A stretch of DNA of 64,000 nucleotides from Epiperipatus broadwayi (lineage: Eukaryota > Onychophora > Udeonychophora > Euonychophora > Peripatidae), in the NCBI GenBank assembly GCA_028023455.1, contig JAQFVV010012490.1:1488001-1552000 (forward strand), written 5' to 3'. The translations under genes and the position numbers were made by a program. This document shows positions 47,470 through 59,139 of the stretch, piece by piece. The notes beneath the pieces are model-generated. The model worked only from the letters and a program-made list of their open reading frames with translations, was not told the DNA's origin and did not search any database. The stretch's first letter is position 1. Each line of letters begins with the position of its first letter.

Positions 47470-50180
47470 ATAAGCTTGTATAGATTTGCATAAATTACTA
47501 TGTTAGAAGGCTATGAATATGAGTTGTAAGCTCTAAAAGTGCTTGGTCTTATGAAATATTAATATAATCATTGAAATTTAATTTCACTATATATGTTAAG
47601 TGTATTTAATCTTTCATATAATAATAATAAACATATATGAAACAATAAACCACAGAATATTATAATAAAATAATTATCAGGCATATGAATTATGGCTTAA
47701 CCATTTAATAAGAAAACATACATCAACTCCAATAAATTCATTCATTCATTTACTCTGCACTCTAGATATTTCTATAATGGATTGGTTACAATTCAATGCA
47801 AAAATGTTCTGAGAAACTCCAATACTCAGATAGCATAAATTATACAGAAATTATAAGCATACAATATTATATACATAATAAAACATATAAATAAATTTAA
47901 ATCTAAAATATTTATTTTTAGCCCTTTTACCACTGGAAAAGTTCTAAGTCCTGAAATCATTGATTTCAATGCCATTCTCTGCACCATTATAGTTCAAATA
48001 ATGATTCCATAAAAGTGTAGAATATTTTAATAAAATATTCTGAATATTTAAGTATCACATAGTCAAAATAGTTAGACAAAATCTGGAGCAATTGTGTTAA
48101 ACCATTCAAAGTAAAATAGCACAGCATTATTTCAAGCAATATAATGTATAAAAACTCTGGAGCAATGCGAAGTTTAAAACAAAAAAAAAAAATTATAGAA
48201 AGCACAATGTAAACTTTATAAGTAACAATGAGCATAGTATTATTTCAAGCAAATGTGAAATTTATACAATAATACATAAATTGTAGAAAGAAGTGTTTGT
48301 TTCATATTTCCATAATAAGCAACAAATATTCAAATGAGATTTATATAGCACAAATATTTATAAAAGACAATATAAATTTTGCACAGAGCTTAATATTATT
48401 TAAGTTCCAAGAAAAATGAATTTTTAAAAGCATTAACATTATAAAAAGCACATTAATTTTATCCATCATATTGAGTAAAATATCTAGATGATTAGTTAGT
48501 GTGAATAATCAGTTTTTTCATAGTAAATAAAAATATTCCCATGATAGGTAAAATATTTTAATGCATATATTTTATCCGATGACAAAATACACAAGCAGAA
48601 AGTCAGTCCTTTCATGACATATTTTAAAAATGAGATATACTTCCTGGAAATGCAAATATTTTGATTTTTCAATTCTAATGATAAAAATAAACCTTTCATT
48701 TATTTTAAAATTAGTACAATGCTATTGTTCACAAATATCATTTTTAATTATGAAGACATATTTCAACAATATCCTTCAAGTTAGCAAAGTCCAACTCCTA
48801 TGATAAATAAGGTTTAGCTTAATGAGAATAGTTGTAAATAATTATAAGAAAGTATATATATACAGTTTGTAATTAGCTGTAGAAAATAACTTAGCAAATT
48901 ATTTAAATAGATAAGCACAGTTCTGGCATTCAAAAATATGAGTAGACTTAATTTAACATAAACTTTGAGCATGATTAAACAATAGCTTGAAAATTAATTA
49001 ATAGTTCATAGCAATATAATTTCATATACCTCTGTGAGAATTCCTGGTTCAATAAAGTTATGTGACAGCTTATCATTTCCTTATATTAATAAGAAGTTGT
49101 TTAAAAAATTCCTTGATGTATCATTTAGGAGAAATTGTAGTAATATGGAGAGCCAAAGTACAATGCCCAAGCAGGTATGCAACTTAGCCTTTCATGGTTT
49201 AAGTTAACAAACAAATAAGCAATTAATATGTTAACACATTAGGAGATAATAAGAGTGATGAAAGTTTGTCTACATGTGGTCAGATGCTTTTATATGATAT
49301 ATCAAGTGGTACAAAGAATTCAATGATTGGCACTGAGGGCATTAATCAACTGAATAATTAATCTGACCTCAACCAATCAAGTAAGATATTTCAAAAATAA
49401 CTTTTTTTAACAGACTGGAAGTTTTAGACAAAACAAACTAATATTACATAATGCATTTGCAAATAATTATCTAATGATAATCAAATATTACAAATAATAA
49501 AACAATTGTTTAATCTTTTAAAAGTTTTCAAAAATTAAAAATAATAAATTTATGAAAATAATATATATTTAAAAAAAAAACAGAAAAATATTATAATTTA
49601 GGCAATATTACATTTTAATTCTTTTAAACAAGGAAACTGAAATGTAATCAATTTCTTTTCAAGTTTTATTTTAAATCAATGCAGAATATGACACATGCAC
49701 ACACACACACACACATCAAAGATTTAAAATATTAAATACACAAAATTAGAATTATTTTAAAATATATTATAGCTAACTACAACCCTTATAGAAGATTATT
49801 AAACTATTTAAAATAATTGTTTGGAAGAAAAAATATTTAATAAACATTATCTAAGCTACATTTAATGCATAATTGCATTTAAAAATAAGAATAAGCTATA
49901 CTTTAATAAGAATATTAAATCTATGGTTTTTAAAACATTTATAATTACAAAGTTAGCTAAACTTATATTTTAAAATAATTAAACTCATTTTATTTAAACT
50001 TGTCATCAAGGAATATATTATAATAAGTTTTTGGAACTAATAACTTAATAAATTAAATGATTTACTAAGTTTAATATTAACACTGGCTTCTTTAAATAGA
50101 AAAGAAATTATCATTTTTTATTTATTTTAAATATACCATCATAATACATAAACATAAGTTCTGGATACAAAACTTATGAT
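47470..50180. other. AT-rich, no gene seen
   Basis: Several phrases such as TTATTTCAAGCAA...TATA are repeated locally (48,127-48,300), suggesting an old tandem block. An (AC)n run lies at 49,696-49,713. Open frames on the - strand at 47,987-48,235 and 48,496-48,699 lack coding character. Confidence 0.4.
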
Positions 50181-50183
50181 TGC

Positions 50184-50317
50184 AATATATCATATTGCAA
50201 AATCTGCAACTAATTTTATAAACTAACTCTATTCTATTTTTTAAAGTAGAAGATAGATATTCCAAATAGAATAGGGTTAGTTTATAAAATTAGTTGTGAA
50301 TTTTGCAATATGATATA
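50184..50317. repeat. inverted repeat at the PLE copy-2 boundary
   Basis: ATATATCATATTGCAAAATC, AACTAATTTTATAAACTAAC and CTATTCTATT at 50,184-50,237 are inverted as AATAGAATAGGGTTAGTTT, ATAAAATTAGTTG and TTTTGCAATATGATATAT at 50,264-50,317, with a 26-bp spacer. The right arm is PLE coding sequence. The left arm is therefore an inverted copy of the PLE edge, as produced by 5' inversion (twin priming) or fold-back. Confidence 0.8.
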
Positions 50318-50890
50318 TATAGCTCACACAGGAAAGACTGCAACTGAATAAAGTAAGAAGAATGATAGAGCAATTAACAAAAAGAATATAAGATCAAGAC
50401 CATATATGCATTTTTTGGATACTGGACATAAAATGAATTGTATAAAAAATATTCTGATAATAAAGTATATATAAAACTTTGTATATTCAATAAAATTTAA
50501 AAAAATGTAGAAATATGGTTAAAAGATCCAGCACAACTAGGGTAGAATTGAGCATTGTTAGATTATTGGAAACTTTGAGTTACAATTTAAAAAAATTTTT
50601 TTAGATTATTTTATAAATATATATATATATTACAAAAAATATAAAAAAAGGATTGTAATAAGTTTAATTATTTTTATGTACATGTATATATTTTAATAAT
50701 TATATTTATTGTAATGTAATGTAAATAACGTCCATTGGGTGAAGTTGCAGTAGAATAGTTCATATGATTTTGTAAAAATAAACATCTTGATAAGGTTCCA
50801 ATAAAAAATGAGAGTTCAGTTGATATATTAAATTAAATTTTTTTATAGTGAATTGTCTGTTTCAGTTTTGTTTTAAATTGATTGTTTAAA
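50264..50890 (+). pseudogene. Penelope-like element 3' end, copy 2
   Basis: Readable as NRIGLVYKISCEFCNMIYIA, then HTGKTATE, stop, SKKNDRAINKKNIRSRP and HFLDTGHKMNCIKNI. This is the GIY-YIG domain (VYK...YIA/YIG) and C-terminus of the same subfamily as copy 1 at 44,255-45,254. A 3' UTR of about 450 bp follows and parallels copy 1 to about 50,885. 5'-truncated at the nuclease domain, with internal stops, hence dead. It starts inside an inverted repeat. Confidence 0.75.
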
Positions 50891-51040
50891 GTTTACATTT
50901 TATATTTAAGGAATAAAAATTTTTAAATATATTCTTCTAAGATTCATCCATTCCATCTAAACTTTTGAGCAACTGTGCATTTCAATCTGTCAGATTGTAA
51001 ATATTGAAATTTTCTGTTACTAGTTTTTCAATAGTTATAT

Positions 51041-51722
51041 TTATTATAAAAAAGGAACAATTTTCTGGTCATGCACTTTTACAAATTTTAATGCACTCAC
51101 TTGTGAGCATCAATTTGAAAAGCATAAATGTAAGCTTATGCTTAGAAATTGCTCACCATACTAAAATCAGGACTTCATTCTATTTTGTGCCTAAGTTATA
51201 AATTATTATCTGAATTGTAAAAACCTATTTGTTCTATAGGTGGAGAAATAAAATTTCATTTTTCTCCATCCGCAATTAGAAATACATAGCAAATTCTGAA
51301 TTTACTGGAATAAATAGTCTATTATTTATATAGTGCAGAATGCATATGTAAATATTATAAAGAAGGAACAAACCTCTGGTCATTCACTTTTATGAAGTTA
51401 CATGCATTCTTCTGAGAATTGTGCAAACCTATTCATTCTGAAGCAGGAGAGAAAGAAAATCTCATTTTTAATCACCTATGATTAAATACATTCTATCTTT
51501 TCCAAAGACTTTATCATGTGGTTAAAGTGTTAGTATTCTTTCATTTTATATTTAAAAATCCAAAGCACATGTGCAACAGTTTAATGCTGTTTAAATATTA
51601 TTGATTAAATACATTGTGAAATTGAATTTACTGTAATAAATAATCTATTATTTATATAGTGCAGATTGTTTATGTAATAGTGTAAGGAAGAAACAAACTT
51701 CTGGTCATGTGTGTTTACAAAT
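51041..51722 (+). repeat. tandem repeat, unit about 0.32 kb, three partial units
   Basis: AAAGGAACAATTTTCTGGTC (51,050), AAGGAACAAACCTCTGGTC (51,361) and AGGAAGAAACAAACTTCTGG (51,685) mark three units. GAATTTACTGGAATAAATAG...TATTTATATAGTGCAGA is repeated at 51,298 and 51,625. Divergence is moderate. The frame 51,004-51,201 covers part of unit 1 and is not conserved in the others. Confidence 0.75.
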
Positions 51723-52435
51723 TAAACTTTATACTGCTAATTTTATGGTAAATGACTCCTATCAATCCATGTCAATCTCATTAAGAAACAAGAGTGTGCA
51801 GTGAGTCACAGCTTACAAAACAGTATGCTGCATCAGTGCATTATCCATAGCAATAAACAATGATAAAGTGTACAATTAAAAAAAAGATGTTGCATGTTAA
51901 TGACGTAATGTGCCTTATCACTCCATAATTTAACTATAGGCATTGAAGATCCTACATCTGAAATAAACAGAAAACATTCAGAACACATTTTTTGTAATGT
52001 AAATTATGTGAACTTCCTTTGTATTAGTTATATTTTGTCCCTTTTTATCAGTGAAAGATGATGAAACAAAAACATTTTTTTGACTACAATTATTTTTTTT
52101 ACAGTTTACTGGTGAATATTAATGTAATCCTTAAGTCTGTACAAATTGGTCAGTTTCATTTGTATGGTTCCATTTTAATATGCACTCTGGAACGTTTCTC
52201 ACACATGAAGCCACTGAATCACTATTGACATATTAAATGATGAACCTAACATAGCAGTAAAAATTGTTATGCATGAGGTCAAAAATCTCCCTATTCACCA
52301 GGGATGAAGCATCCATGTATTGAATGGAATGAGTGCTTCCATAGAAAAATTCACTAAAACTTTCAAAAGCTTTAATTAAAATTCAATTTAAAAAATTCAC
52401 TTTCTTTTTTTTACCAAAAGTTGAAGTGTTTCTTT

Positions 52436-52532
52436 TTCTCATGTGTCATAGCATCAGCCAGGAAGCGAACCTGCTAACCTGGGACAACTGCTTGTAAAGC
52501 ATCTGTTGCTGACCTCTCAACCACCAATGCTT
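52436..52532 (-). mobile_element. tRNA-Val-like SINE, copy 1, inserted in a direct repeat
   Basis: On the - strand: a TTGGTGGTTGAGAGGT...-type A box, an anticodon arm around CTTTACAAGC, a B box GCAGGTTCGCTTCCTGGC and a T-rich + strand flank representing a short poly-A tail. It interrupts the sequence ACCAACAGTTGAATTG, which is intact in the second copy of the host repeat at 52,780. That shows an insertion after the duplication. Confidence 0.7.
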
Positions 52533-52539
52533 GACAACA

Positions 52540-52935
52540 GTTGAATTGTTTTTATATATGCAAAGAATGAATTTGACTAATGCATTATTGACAATTATAA
52601 GAATTCAAACAATTCTAGGATCTAATTTTTTAAGAATGTTACAAGGATTTGGAAAATAAAAATATACTGATAATGTACTATCTATATTTAAACTAATCAC
52701 CACTCTGATTAGAATGAGCAATTCAACTTTGTTATTTTTTTGTATGAAATTACTGGTGACTTTTAATTTTTTTTTTACCAACAGTTGAATTGTTTTTATA
52801 TATGCAAAGAATGAATTTGACTAACACATTATGATTGATTATAAGAAATTCAACAATGCTAAGATCTAATTTACAGTTAATACTTTTAAGAATGTTAAAT
52901 GGATTTGGAAGATATATTGATAATATATTCTCTGA
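52540..52935 (+). repeat. direct duplication of about 150 bp
   Basis: CAACAGTTGAATTGTTTTTA, ATATGCAAAGAATGAATTTG, AGGATCTAATTTTTTAAG and AATGTTACAAGGATTTGG (52,534-52,650) recur at 52,779-52,905 with small changes. The minus-strand frame 52,750-52,998 is incidental. Confidence 0.7.
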
Positions 52936-53067
52936 TTTACAAATAAGAGTTTCAGAATTTTCTAGATGTGTATAATATATATATTGTACACATTTCAATT
53001 TAGTCTGTGACTAAATTGTAATAGTATGCATTAAATAACAAAAAAATCATCGTATTTTCTTTTATAG

Positions 53068-53145
53068 GAGGGGAGAACTATGGCATCCGAGTTCAAACCC
53101 TACATGACCAAGTACTCAAAGCCTCAGAAGAAGAGTGGGAGAGAT
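53068..53145 (+). CDS. candidate 5' coding exon of an unidentified gene
   Basis: A pyrimidine tract GTATTTTCTTTTATAG (53,052-53,067) is a good acceptor. The exon then holds GAGGGGAGAACT and ATGG at 53,080 in an acceptable initiation context. The frame reads MASEFKPYMTKYSKPQKKSG then RD, 22 codons, up to a possible donor GAT/GTTTGT at 53,146. G+C is about 50 percent, far above the flanks. Not recognised. A second frame (GGENYGIRVQTLHDQVLKAS) is also open across it, and CGAGTTCAAACCC resembles a tRNA B box. A SINE fragment is therefore the main alternative. Confidence 0.4.
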
Positions 53146-53390
53146 GTTTGTTTCTCTTTCTCTATTCAAATTTGTGTTAATAAAAGAGTAGTATATACTT
53201 TGAATGGTTTAATAGTAGTACTCAAAAGTTAAAATTTTAAAGCACATATAAATAATTGTCTGTAAACACAAACTATTCAATTAATCATTTTCTGACTTTG
53301 CTTATTAACCTTCTTTAAAATTAATTTATACTTAATAGTTTCTAATATTCTTTGTGTTTTTCTGAAGGTTTGTGATGATAGTGTTTTAGC

Positions 53391-53799
53391 TGTACTTTTA
53401 TATTGGACTATTTACATCATCTAATATGTGTGTGTTGAATGTCTTTAGAAAAGTTTAATTTTATTTAAATATTCCAAATGCATTCAACTGTTAGTAATAT
53501 CACAGCAAACAGGTTAGTATATGCACCAATTGTTAGCAATACCATAGCAAACAACTGTTAGGAATATCACAGCAAACATTGTGTGTATACTAACCTGTTT
53601 GCTGTGATATTACTAAGAGTTAGTGCATATACTAACCTGTTTGCTGTGGTATTACTAACAGTTGGTGCATATACTAACCTGTTTGCTGTGATATTACTAA
53701 CAGTTGAATGCATTTGGAATATTTAAATAAAATTAAACTTTTCTAAAGACATTCAACACACATATTAAATGATGGAAATAGTTCAATATAAAAATACAT
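53391..53799. mobile_element. 409-bp palindromic element with internal 45-bp units
   Basis: Outer arms TGTACTTTTATATTGGACTA (53,391) and its partner ending AATATAAAAATACA (53,797) pair through AATATGTGTGTTGAATG, CTTTAGAAAAGTTTAATTT and ATTCCAAATGCATTCAACTG. The centre has three tandem units of about 45 bp (CATATACTAACCTGTTTGCT...GATATTACTAACAGTTG) on the right. On the left they are inverted (CAACTGTTAGTAATATCACA...). A half-copy lies at 24,960-25,175. Non-coding fold-back transposon or satellite-derived palindrome. Confidence 0.85.
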
Positions 53800-54043
53800 C
53801 TAATATTCTTTCTTTAATAATACTTTAATTGTAATAGTCTTACTAATTTATTTTTTGAATTTTAAGTTATGGCTTTTTAAATCATTCAGATTATTTTTGA
53901 TTGGGCAGGTTTTATATGTCTGAATATGGGTATGTGTGTATTTATAGACATAAACTTAAAAACATTTACAGAAACATTTAAAGAAAAGGTTTTATTTAAA
54001 TCATTTTGTAATTATAAATTTATTAAACGCACATTGATTATGT

Positions 54044-54461
54044 AAGTAATATTTACTGAGGCTATAACCTTGATAATATGTGTATAAAATGTGATAGTAG
54101 GGACCTCTACAGGTGTTTTAACCACAAGCTTACGCTATGGAAGAAAAGAGGGATTCCTCGATAATATGCGTATAAAATGCGATAGTAGGGACCTCTACAG
54201 GTGTTTTAACCACAAGCTTACACTATGGAAGAAAAGAGGGGAACCCCTCTTTTCTTCCATAGTGTAAGCTTGTGGTTAAAACACCTGTAGAAGTCCCTAC
54301 TATCACATTTTATACGCATATTATCGAGGTTATAGCCTCAGTAAATATGTTCCCCTCTTTTCTTCCATAGTGTAAGCTTGTGGTTAAAACACCTGTAGAG
54401 GTCCCTCCTATCGCATTTTATATGCATATTATCGAGGTTATAACCTCAGTAAATATTACTT
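54044..54461. mobile_element. four ~105-bp units arranged as a head-to-head palindrome
   Basis: The unit contains GATAATATGYGTATAAAATG, YGATAGTAGGGACCTCTACA, GGTGTTTTAACCACAAGCTT and CTATGGAAGAAAAGAGGGG. Two copies point right (54,044-54,152 and 54,157-54,241). Two point left (54,244-54,350 and 54,352-54,461). The symmetry centre AA is at 54,242-54,243, flanked by perfect GGGG/CCCC arms. Units are nearly identical, so the duplication is recent. No ORF. Confidence 0.9.
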
Positions 54462-54520
54462 AAATCATTTTATAATTTCTTTATAAAAAGTTATATTGTT
54501 TAAAAAGTTATATTATTTAG

Positions 54521-54649
54521 GATCCATTTATCTTGTTATCTGAAAGAGTTACAGTTTCATTTAACCTTTCACAAGAATGTCCAGCTGACATTCAAAGGTC
54601 TAAGAGAGATGAAGGACAAATTTCAGACTTGAAAAAAGAGGGTTGCTGA
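54521..54649 (+). CDS. candidate terminal exon (42 codons), unidentified
   Basis: TTATATTATTTAG at 54,508-54,520 looks like an acceptor. The frame from GAT 54,521 reads DPFILLSERVTVSFNLSQEC, then PADIQRSKRDEGQISDLKKE, then GC and two adjacent stops TGA TAA at 54,647. The phase is compatible with the exon ending at 53,145, and joined they would give about 64 residues. Another frame (NVQLTFKGLREMKDKFQT) is also partly open, so a decayed mobile-element gene is the alternative. Similar broken coding-like text continues to about 55,420. Confidence 0.3.
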   Translation, partial: DPFILLSERVTVSFNLSQECPADIQRSKRDEGQISDLKKEGC

Positions 54650-57600
54650 TAAACTCCAGATATTTTTTGGATATCTTACTAAACAATAAATTTTAAAAAA
54701 TTGTCATTTTTGAAAAGACTGTATATAGATGCCTTAATTAATGGAAACCATGTGTTTAGTAACAAAAATATATGAGTTCATCAGACTAGCTGTGAATAAA
54801 AGCTGAAAATATGTCTGTTATGAGGAGAATAAACTAATTGCTTTAGAGAAACCAGACATTGTTTTAAAGGTTTCTACATCAACATGATGGGGTAGCAAAT
54901 ATTTTGTTGAGCGTTCCTACCATCCAGGAAACCGACACACATCAGAAGAGTTTAAATCCAAAATATTTGAAACATCTTATAACTGATTGCCAAATAAGAA
55001 GAAACTTATTATCTCACCTGTACAATTATAGAATAAAATACTGAAATTTGTGAAATGATGCTAATTCATTTATGCCATTTGCTGAGTTTGAATCAAAGCT
55101 AAAAAAAATGCTAAAATGTATAGAAGGCAGAAATATCCATCTGACTATCAAAAGTAATTATACCAAAAAGAAATGAAAAAAACCATTCCAGTGCTAAATA
55201 GTACCTATAGAAGCAATTTATTTTATCATCATCATCACAGTAAAAGAATTGCAAGCCCAAGTCAAAATAGAACTTTTCCAGTAAACCGCTACAATTGGTA
55301 AATATACACGTGTTACACATTGGTATGTGGCTGCTGTCAAATTTTAAACCTTCAAAAAGCTGACTTTAAAATCATTGGACTCTATGAAACTGTTTGTGAC
55401 TCAAAGTAAAAGAACTGGTAATATGAATTTTAATTATATTTTTTTTATCAGTGACTACTAACAAATCTCTTTAATAATAAATCCATTTATCTCTCTCTTT
55501 AAATCTTTGAATCTTAAAATGAAAATCAATTAGATTTTCAATAATAATAGATATTGCACTATTGATCTATTATGTATTCTTAAATTATTACATGTCACCA
55601 TTTATGTGTGTATTTTATTTTTATAAAATGTATATTGATTCAAATATTATGAAATATGTTATTTATATTGTATGTAAAAAAAAGGAGGGGTTTAATTGTT
55701 TTTTTTATTCATAATGGGAATTGACACATATACATACATACCTAGTAATATAATTATGCTTACTTGATATTTGTTGAGCATGAATGTTAAGAATTGGTAG
55801 AAATTTAGCATTAGGAGAGATGGATTTTTAAAAGTAATTAATGACCCAGATTGGTGGAAAGTCAGATAGGTAACTTGAAGCTGATTTCTTTAAATGCTCT
55901 AATCTCTATAATCTGACTAACCTTTCTCTGATCATTTCTCTTTTTAATATTGTTTAAATTTCTTAAGATGAATATATATATATTATACGCAATAGGTGAA
56001 TATGTGTGTGCATAGAGTGCTTATTTTTTAAAAATAAAAATGTTTTTTTTAGGATATAAGAATTTTATTTATACACTACAGAAATTAATGCACACACATA
56101 TATGAACAATGAGTACATTTCATTAATGAAAAGAGGGAAGATCTTTGGTATTATGATTATTACTATTTAAATGTAAACAATTGATCATTATTAATTATGT
56201 AAAATTTTCTATCTGTATCATTTATGATTGATCAGTAATAAATGTTAATTTGTTTTTATTAAAAGAGGCATATATCTTTCTTAAAAGTTAATCATTGTCT
56301 CATGAGATTAGTTATGACCATCGTCATTACTGATGAATATCAATCATTAAGTCATAATTTAAATATGTTATAGGTAAATAATTATCGTGAATAAAAGATA
56401 AAATTTATATTGTGAGTTAGCTCTAAAACCATGGCTGGAAATATCATTATCGTCATCATCATATTATTAATCAATAGTCTTAAATGTGTTTAATGGCCAT
56501 ATGAATAATAGTTTTCACTGTATTTGTTATTTTTGAGCCATCATAAGATATAATTACCATCTAAGATCATCAAATGTTACTCAAAGTTTAGTGAATTTCC
56601 ACCAATAAACCTACAATGTTTGATATGAGCTAGAAGGACTTATGAGAAAGTCAAATATGAATTAATGATGTTAAATCTTAAGTAATAGTTTGTCTGATAA
56701 TTTTACTTGCACAATGAAAGAATAAGGATGTTTTGTTTTCTTAATGTTTGTGCAAATGTGATATGGTTCTAAAATACAAAATCCTATACACTGTTATAAA
56801 TAATGTTTGAAATGGGTTCAAACCAGGTACATCTATAAGTAGGTATATAATGTAACTTTATCTAGGTTTAGATAGCCTAGTGGTGCCCTGATAGATTTAT
56901 AAAAACTAATAAATAAAAACTTATATAAAGACTAGTAGCTTATTGCTCTCATTTCCCCCAAACTAGCTTCACTTCTGCCTATTTCCACCTAAGCCATTTA
57001 TTTATTGATATTCTTATTAGTTACAATATATATATATATTAGGCACTATTATGTAAAAATTGTTGTGGCAAGTGAAATAAAAACATTTAAAAAAAAGAAG
57101 TATGCTTCAGTTCCTAAAAAAGTAACTCTTTGTTACTGCTATTCACTTATTAAAATAATATGAACAAATACTTAAGATTTATATATACATAATGTTAATA
57201 ATAACAGGTGAAAAGAGTTATATGTGTCCTAGTAACCTGCCCAAACATTTACCTTCACCAGTTGTCAGAAGTACAATCATGGATCTTTGCATATTTTTCA
57301 GTAAATAATATGAGTAAATAATAAAAAAAACATACTACTAGTTGTATTTGTTAATTAAATACTTTTTTTGTTGTTTAATTGTAGTATTTGTTAATTTAAA
57401 AAAATATTCTTTTTTACTTGGGAGTTTTTTTCATAATAAAAAAAAAAAGGGCTGTTGAATAGTAGCAATTTGGACCTCTTTTTATGAACACAGATGAAAT
57501 TATGTTCAATTAACTATTATGCATACTTACTGTTCAAACAATGACAAGATAAAATTTCTTAATTAAATACTCTTTTTTTCTTGTTTAGTTATACTATTTG

Positions 57601-59139
57601 TACTTCATAGCCTTTATTTTCAAACTATTTGTTAATTATAGTTGCAGTATAATAAAATTGTGCTAGTAGTTAATCAAAAAGTTTTGTTCTGTTTCTTTGT
57701 AAGCCTTTATTTTTATATTGAATAGTTTAAATATAACAGTAAATGTGTGACTAATATAATATTAAAATAATACAATAAATATTATGCATATTTAAATAGG
57801 AAATTCTTACATATTTATATATATTATTCTCATATTTATTATTTTATGTTAGATTTATTGTTTAATATGTCAGCAGTGGTTCAATAGCTTCTTCATATAT
57901 GAAAAAAAGTCTCATAACATATACTAAAATGTTGTCATTTATATTTTATTTATAAGGGTATAAGTGAGACTAAGGCGATAAGCATTCCATTAAATTACTC
58001 TAAGTCAAATATTATATTTGTTAAAGTACAAATGATCCCTCAGAAACATTCGTCTTCTATGAATAAAAACTTATCACAAGCTGAAAATAATTTTTAAGAA
58101 ATAAGGTATAAAAAAAATAAAAAAGCTTTGACATAGACTCATCTCAAAGCAAACTTCAGCAATCTTTTTGCGAATTTTTATGGGGAAATTTTTGTTTTTC
58201 CTCAAATATAATGCATACAATATACATATTCCAATTTCATCATCATTATGCAAAAAAAAAAAAAGTCACAGGCCTAATGATCGTACAACATATACAGACC
58301 TCATTGCTAATGAAATTTAATAATGTATAAACATAATATGATGTGAATAAAGTATTAGCAGTTGTATAAAATATTTTAACTTGCTAATTGGGGTGGGTGG
58401 GGGTGGTTTAAGATAAAATAAATAAAAAAAAAAGGTGTTTTATTTTTCATCTTTTGTAGAAATATATTGTTTATGTTAAAATGTCAAAAACAAAGTCAAG
58501 TAATAATACTAAACTTATGGTTGTTGTAATTTACGAGTTATTTTTCAAGTCCTTAAGGTAATAATTCCCGCAAATTAATGATTTTCAGGTGAAAGAAAAG
58601 GTAATTAAGGGGAATGCAAAAGATTTTAATGATTTTTACATAATAGAAATATTTGTCTCGAGTGTCTATAAGTCAAGAAAAATGTTAGAATGAAAAAGAA
58701 GAGATTTTGAACAGAATATCGATAGTATTATTCACTAAACTTATTATAAAAAGCTAATATTCAGTAATTTAAAAATCATACAAGAGGGTCACAATCAAAA
58801 TGACCTTATGCTATGATTATAATAACTATATATATATACTTCTACTTTTGACAATCAGCATACTTTTTAAATCCTTTTCAAGCTCTGTTCACAATATTGT
58901 ACCACTAATAATAACGCTATTGTTCCTACAGTTTTAATTCACTCTTTTGCAACTATCTTTAATGTTCATTTGCCAATTTTACATTCATTTGACAGCAAAA
59001 ACTGAAATTAAAATAGTATTAATTTATTAATTTTAAAATAACTCAATCTCAAGATGTCTGTTTTCTATAGAGAAATCTACTACAAACGAATTCACAACCA
59101 GAACACAACATTGCTGATTAGTATATGAGAGCTTTTAAA
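54650..59139. other. AT-rich stretch, no gene supported
   Basis: 54,850-55,420 has coding-like fragments (YFVERSYHPGNRHTSEEFKS) broken by many stops, perhaps an old transposon gene. A B-box-like GGGTTCAAACC at 56,815 and GTGGTGCCCTGATAG at 56,880 hint at an old SINE. TTAATTAAATACTTTTTTTG...GTATTTGTTAA is partly repeated about 210 bp later (57,349 and 57,558). Otherwise low complexity. Confidence 0.4.
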
